DNA of 64,000 nt from AP-15 sp963703665. Lineage in GTDB: Bacteria; Pseudomonadota; Alphaproteobacteria; ATCC43930; CGMCC-115725. The stretch's first letter is position 1, and every line of letters starts with the position of its first letter. Both the position numbers and the translations under genes were made by a program. This document shows positions 61,750 through 64,000 of the stretch, piece after piece. Under the pieces are notes generated by a model, which saw nothing but the letters and a program-made list of their open reading frames with translations, did not search any database and had not been told where the DNA came from. The DNA lies in assembly GCA_963703665.1 (NCBI GenBank), contig CAVPFB010000004.1:248001-312000 (forward strand). The letters run 5' to 3'.

Positions 61750-62637
61750 CTACAGCGCCTCGGCGCCGGAGATGATTTCGATCAGCTCTTTGGTAATGGC
61801 GGCCTGGCGGGTGCGGTTGTAGTTGAGGGTCAGGCGGTCGATCATTTCGCCGGCGTTGCGGGTGGCGTTGTCCATCGCGGTCATCCTGGCGCCCTGCTCG
61901 CTCGCGGCGTTTTCGAGAAGCGCGGTGAAGACCTGCACCGCAAGGTTCTGCGGCAATAATTCGCCGAGGATCTCTTCCTCCGAGGGCTCGAACTCGTAGA
62001 CGCCGCGCACCGCCGCACCCTCGGTCGCCCCCTCGGCTTCCGGCGGCGGGAACGGGATTAGCTGCTGCACCGTCACGACCTGGGTGATGGCCGAGCGAAA
62101 GCGGTTGTAGATGATCGTGCATACGTCGAACGCCCCCGACCGATAGAGCACCAGAATGCGATCGGCGATATCGCGCGCCTCGTCGAACGACAAGCGGCGG
62201 CGGCCGATTTCGGTCAGGCTGTCGTGGATCATCCGACGATAATCGCGGCGCAGCCCATCGCGGCCCTTGCGCCCGACGGTCAGGATCATGATCCGCTTGC
62301 CGGCCGCTTCGAGCTCGCGGATGCGGCGGCGCGCCTCGCGCAGGATCGAGGCGTTGAAGCCGCCGGCGAGCCCCCGGTCCGAGGTGGCGACGACGATCAG
62401 ATGGGTGTCGTCCTTGCCGGTGCCGACCAGCAGCGGCGGGGCGTTGGGCAGACCCACCATGCGCGCGGCCAGCGACCCCAAGACGCGCTCCATGCGCTGC
62501 GCATAGGGACGCGCCGCCTCGGCCTGCTCCTGGGCCCGGCGCAGCCGCGAGGCGGCGACGACCTTCATCGCCGCGGTGATCTTTTGGGTCGATCTGACGC
62601 TGCGGATGCGCACCCGCAGATCCTTCAGGCTCGGCAT
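61750..62637 (-). CDS. atpG: ATP synthase F1 gamma subunit
   Basis: A 295-residue central stalk subunit. It starts MPSLKDLRVRIRSVRSTQKI and TAAMKVVAASRLRRAQE, the N-terminal helix of the rotor; the C-terminal helix reads ARMTAMDNATRNAGEMIDRL and NYNRTRQAAITKELIEI, the family hallmark. In between lies VATSDRGLAGGFNASI near 80. ATG 62637 is the start. It lies between atpA and atpD on the same strand. Confidence 0.95.
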   Translation of the reverse strand: MPSLKDLRVRIRSVRSTQKITAAMKVVAASRLRRAQEQAEAARPYAQRMERVLGSLAARMVGLPNAPPLLVGTGKDDTHLIVVATSDRGLAGGFNASILREARRRIRELEAAGKRIMILTVGRKGRDGLRRDYRRMIHDSLTEIGRRRLSFDEARDIADRILVLYRSGAFDVCTIIYNRFRSAITQVVTVQQLIPFPPPEAEGATEGAAVRGVYEFEPSEEEILGELLPQNLAVQVFTALLENAASEQGARMTAMDNATRNAGEMIDRLTLNYNRTRQAAITKELIEIISGAEAL

Positions 62638-62782
62638 AGCGACCCTTTTCCAGGTACGCCGCACCGCGCGGTCTGCCCCTGATTATTCTCCCTCACCCTC
62701 CCTGGGCTCCTGATCGAGAAGCTCGCGGGGTCATCATGGTACCGAGCATACCGGTGAAGGCCGGCACCGATGGCAGAAATGA

Positions 62783-62801
62783 GCCCCGGCCTGCGCCGGG
62801 G
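62783..62801. other. Hairpin in the atpA-atpG gap
   Basis: Perfect inverted repeat CCCCGGC-CTGC-GCCGGGG in the 270-base gap between atpA and atpG. On the minus strand it is followed by a modest T-containing run (TCATTTCTGCC), so it could be a weak attenuator or terminator or mRNA-processing stem, or a short member of the repeat class. The remainder of the gap (62638-62907) holds no gene. Confidence 0.45.
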
Positions 62802-62907
62802 TGGTTCGCCGGGCGGGCGTGCTCGATCGTTAGAAGCTCGGACCCAGGACATTAGCGGGAACCCGGTTCTGAGGGGCGAGGGAGGAGAATTTGCGATCTC
62901 CGGGTCA

Positions 62908-64000
<1,093 letters not shown>

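Overview
The window is a high-GC alphaproteobacterial chromosome segment, probably from a Rhodospirillales- or Hyphomicrobiales-like soil bacterium. The evidence is the atpA-G-D-C gene order, a minCDE cluster, many alphaproteobacterial catabolic families (TauD/TfdA, LLM flavin enzymes, a TAXI solute receptor, HpcH aldolase, pcaHG), and dispersed palindromic repeats of the 'TGCCCGGACTTGATCCGGGCAT' kind that are common in this class. The species cannot be named from the sequence alone.

Layout. 1-9.3 kb is accessory: a cut-off VapC toxin, an orphan E1-alpha/E1-beta pair with an amidohydrolase, a broken BrnT/BrnA toxin-antitoxin locus, a type ISP-like restriction-modification enzyme with a frameshift, and a DUF5681 protein. 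9.3-15.2 kb carries a TPP-dependent enzyme coupled to an internally duplicated protein of unknown family, a DUF1800/DUF1501 pair and the tail of a molybdopterin oxidoreductase. 15.2-16.8 kb holds a PEP-CTERM protein behind a sigma-54 promoter match. 17-23 kb is a minus-strand transport/oxygenase cluster (MFS, TauD, SBP family 5, TAXI receptor). 23.5-27 kb has a CBS-BON protein, pgk, a membrane protein and fragments. 27-43.7 kb is rich in aromatic and organic-acid catabolism: a gentisate dioxygenase-like bicupin, EthD plus homogentisate dioxygenase, a fumarase/PurB-type lyase, an asparaginase-like protein, a second TPP enzyme, protocatechuate 3,4-dioxygenase, LLM and TfdA-like enzymes, and two tandem MHS transporters. 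43.8-46 kb has small secreted and membrane proteins, a permease remnant and a Lin0512 gene pair. 46.1-48.2 kb is minCDE. 48.2-58.3 kb is sugar-acid and small-molecule metabolism, including a gluconokinase joined in frame to an MFS transporter beside an OprB porin and an HpcH aldolase. 58.6-64 kb is a ferritin-like protein and the ATP synthase F1 genes.

How the genes may work together. The aromatic genes supply ring-cleavage steps (gentisate-like, homogentisate, protocatechuate), but the lower-pathway genes are absent here. The porin, kinase-transporter and aldolase look like an uptake-and-entry module for a sugar acid. No transcription factor gene was recognised in the whole 64 kb.

Caution. 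Many genes, including ones that should be essential (pgk, minD, atpD, atpA), are broken by single-base indels, nearly all +1. By hand reading there are about sixteen. This strongly suggests residual sequencing or assembly errors, so frameshift pseudogene calls and in-frame fusions must be read with that in mind. No tRNA, rRNA, CRISPR array or complete insertion sequence was seen.
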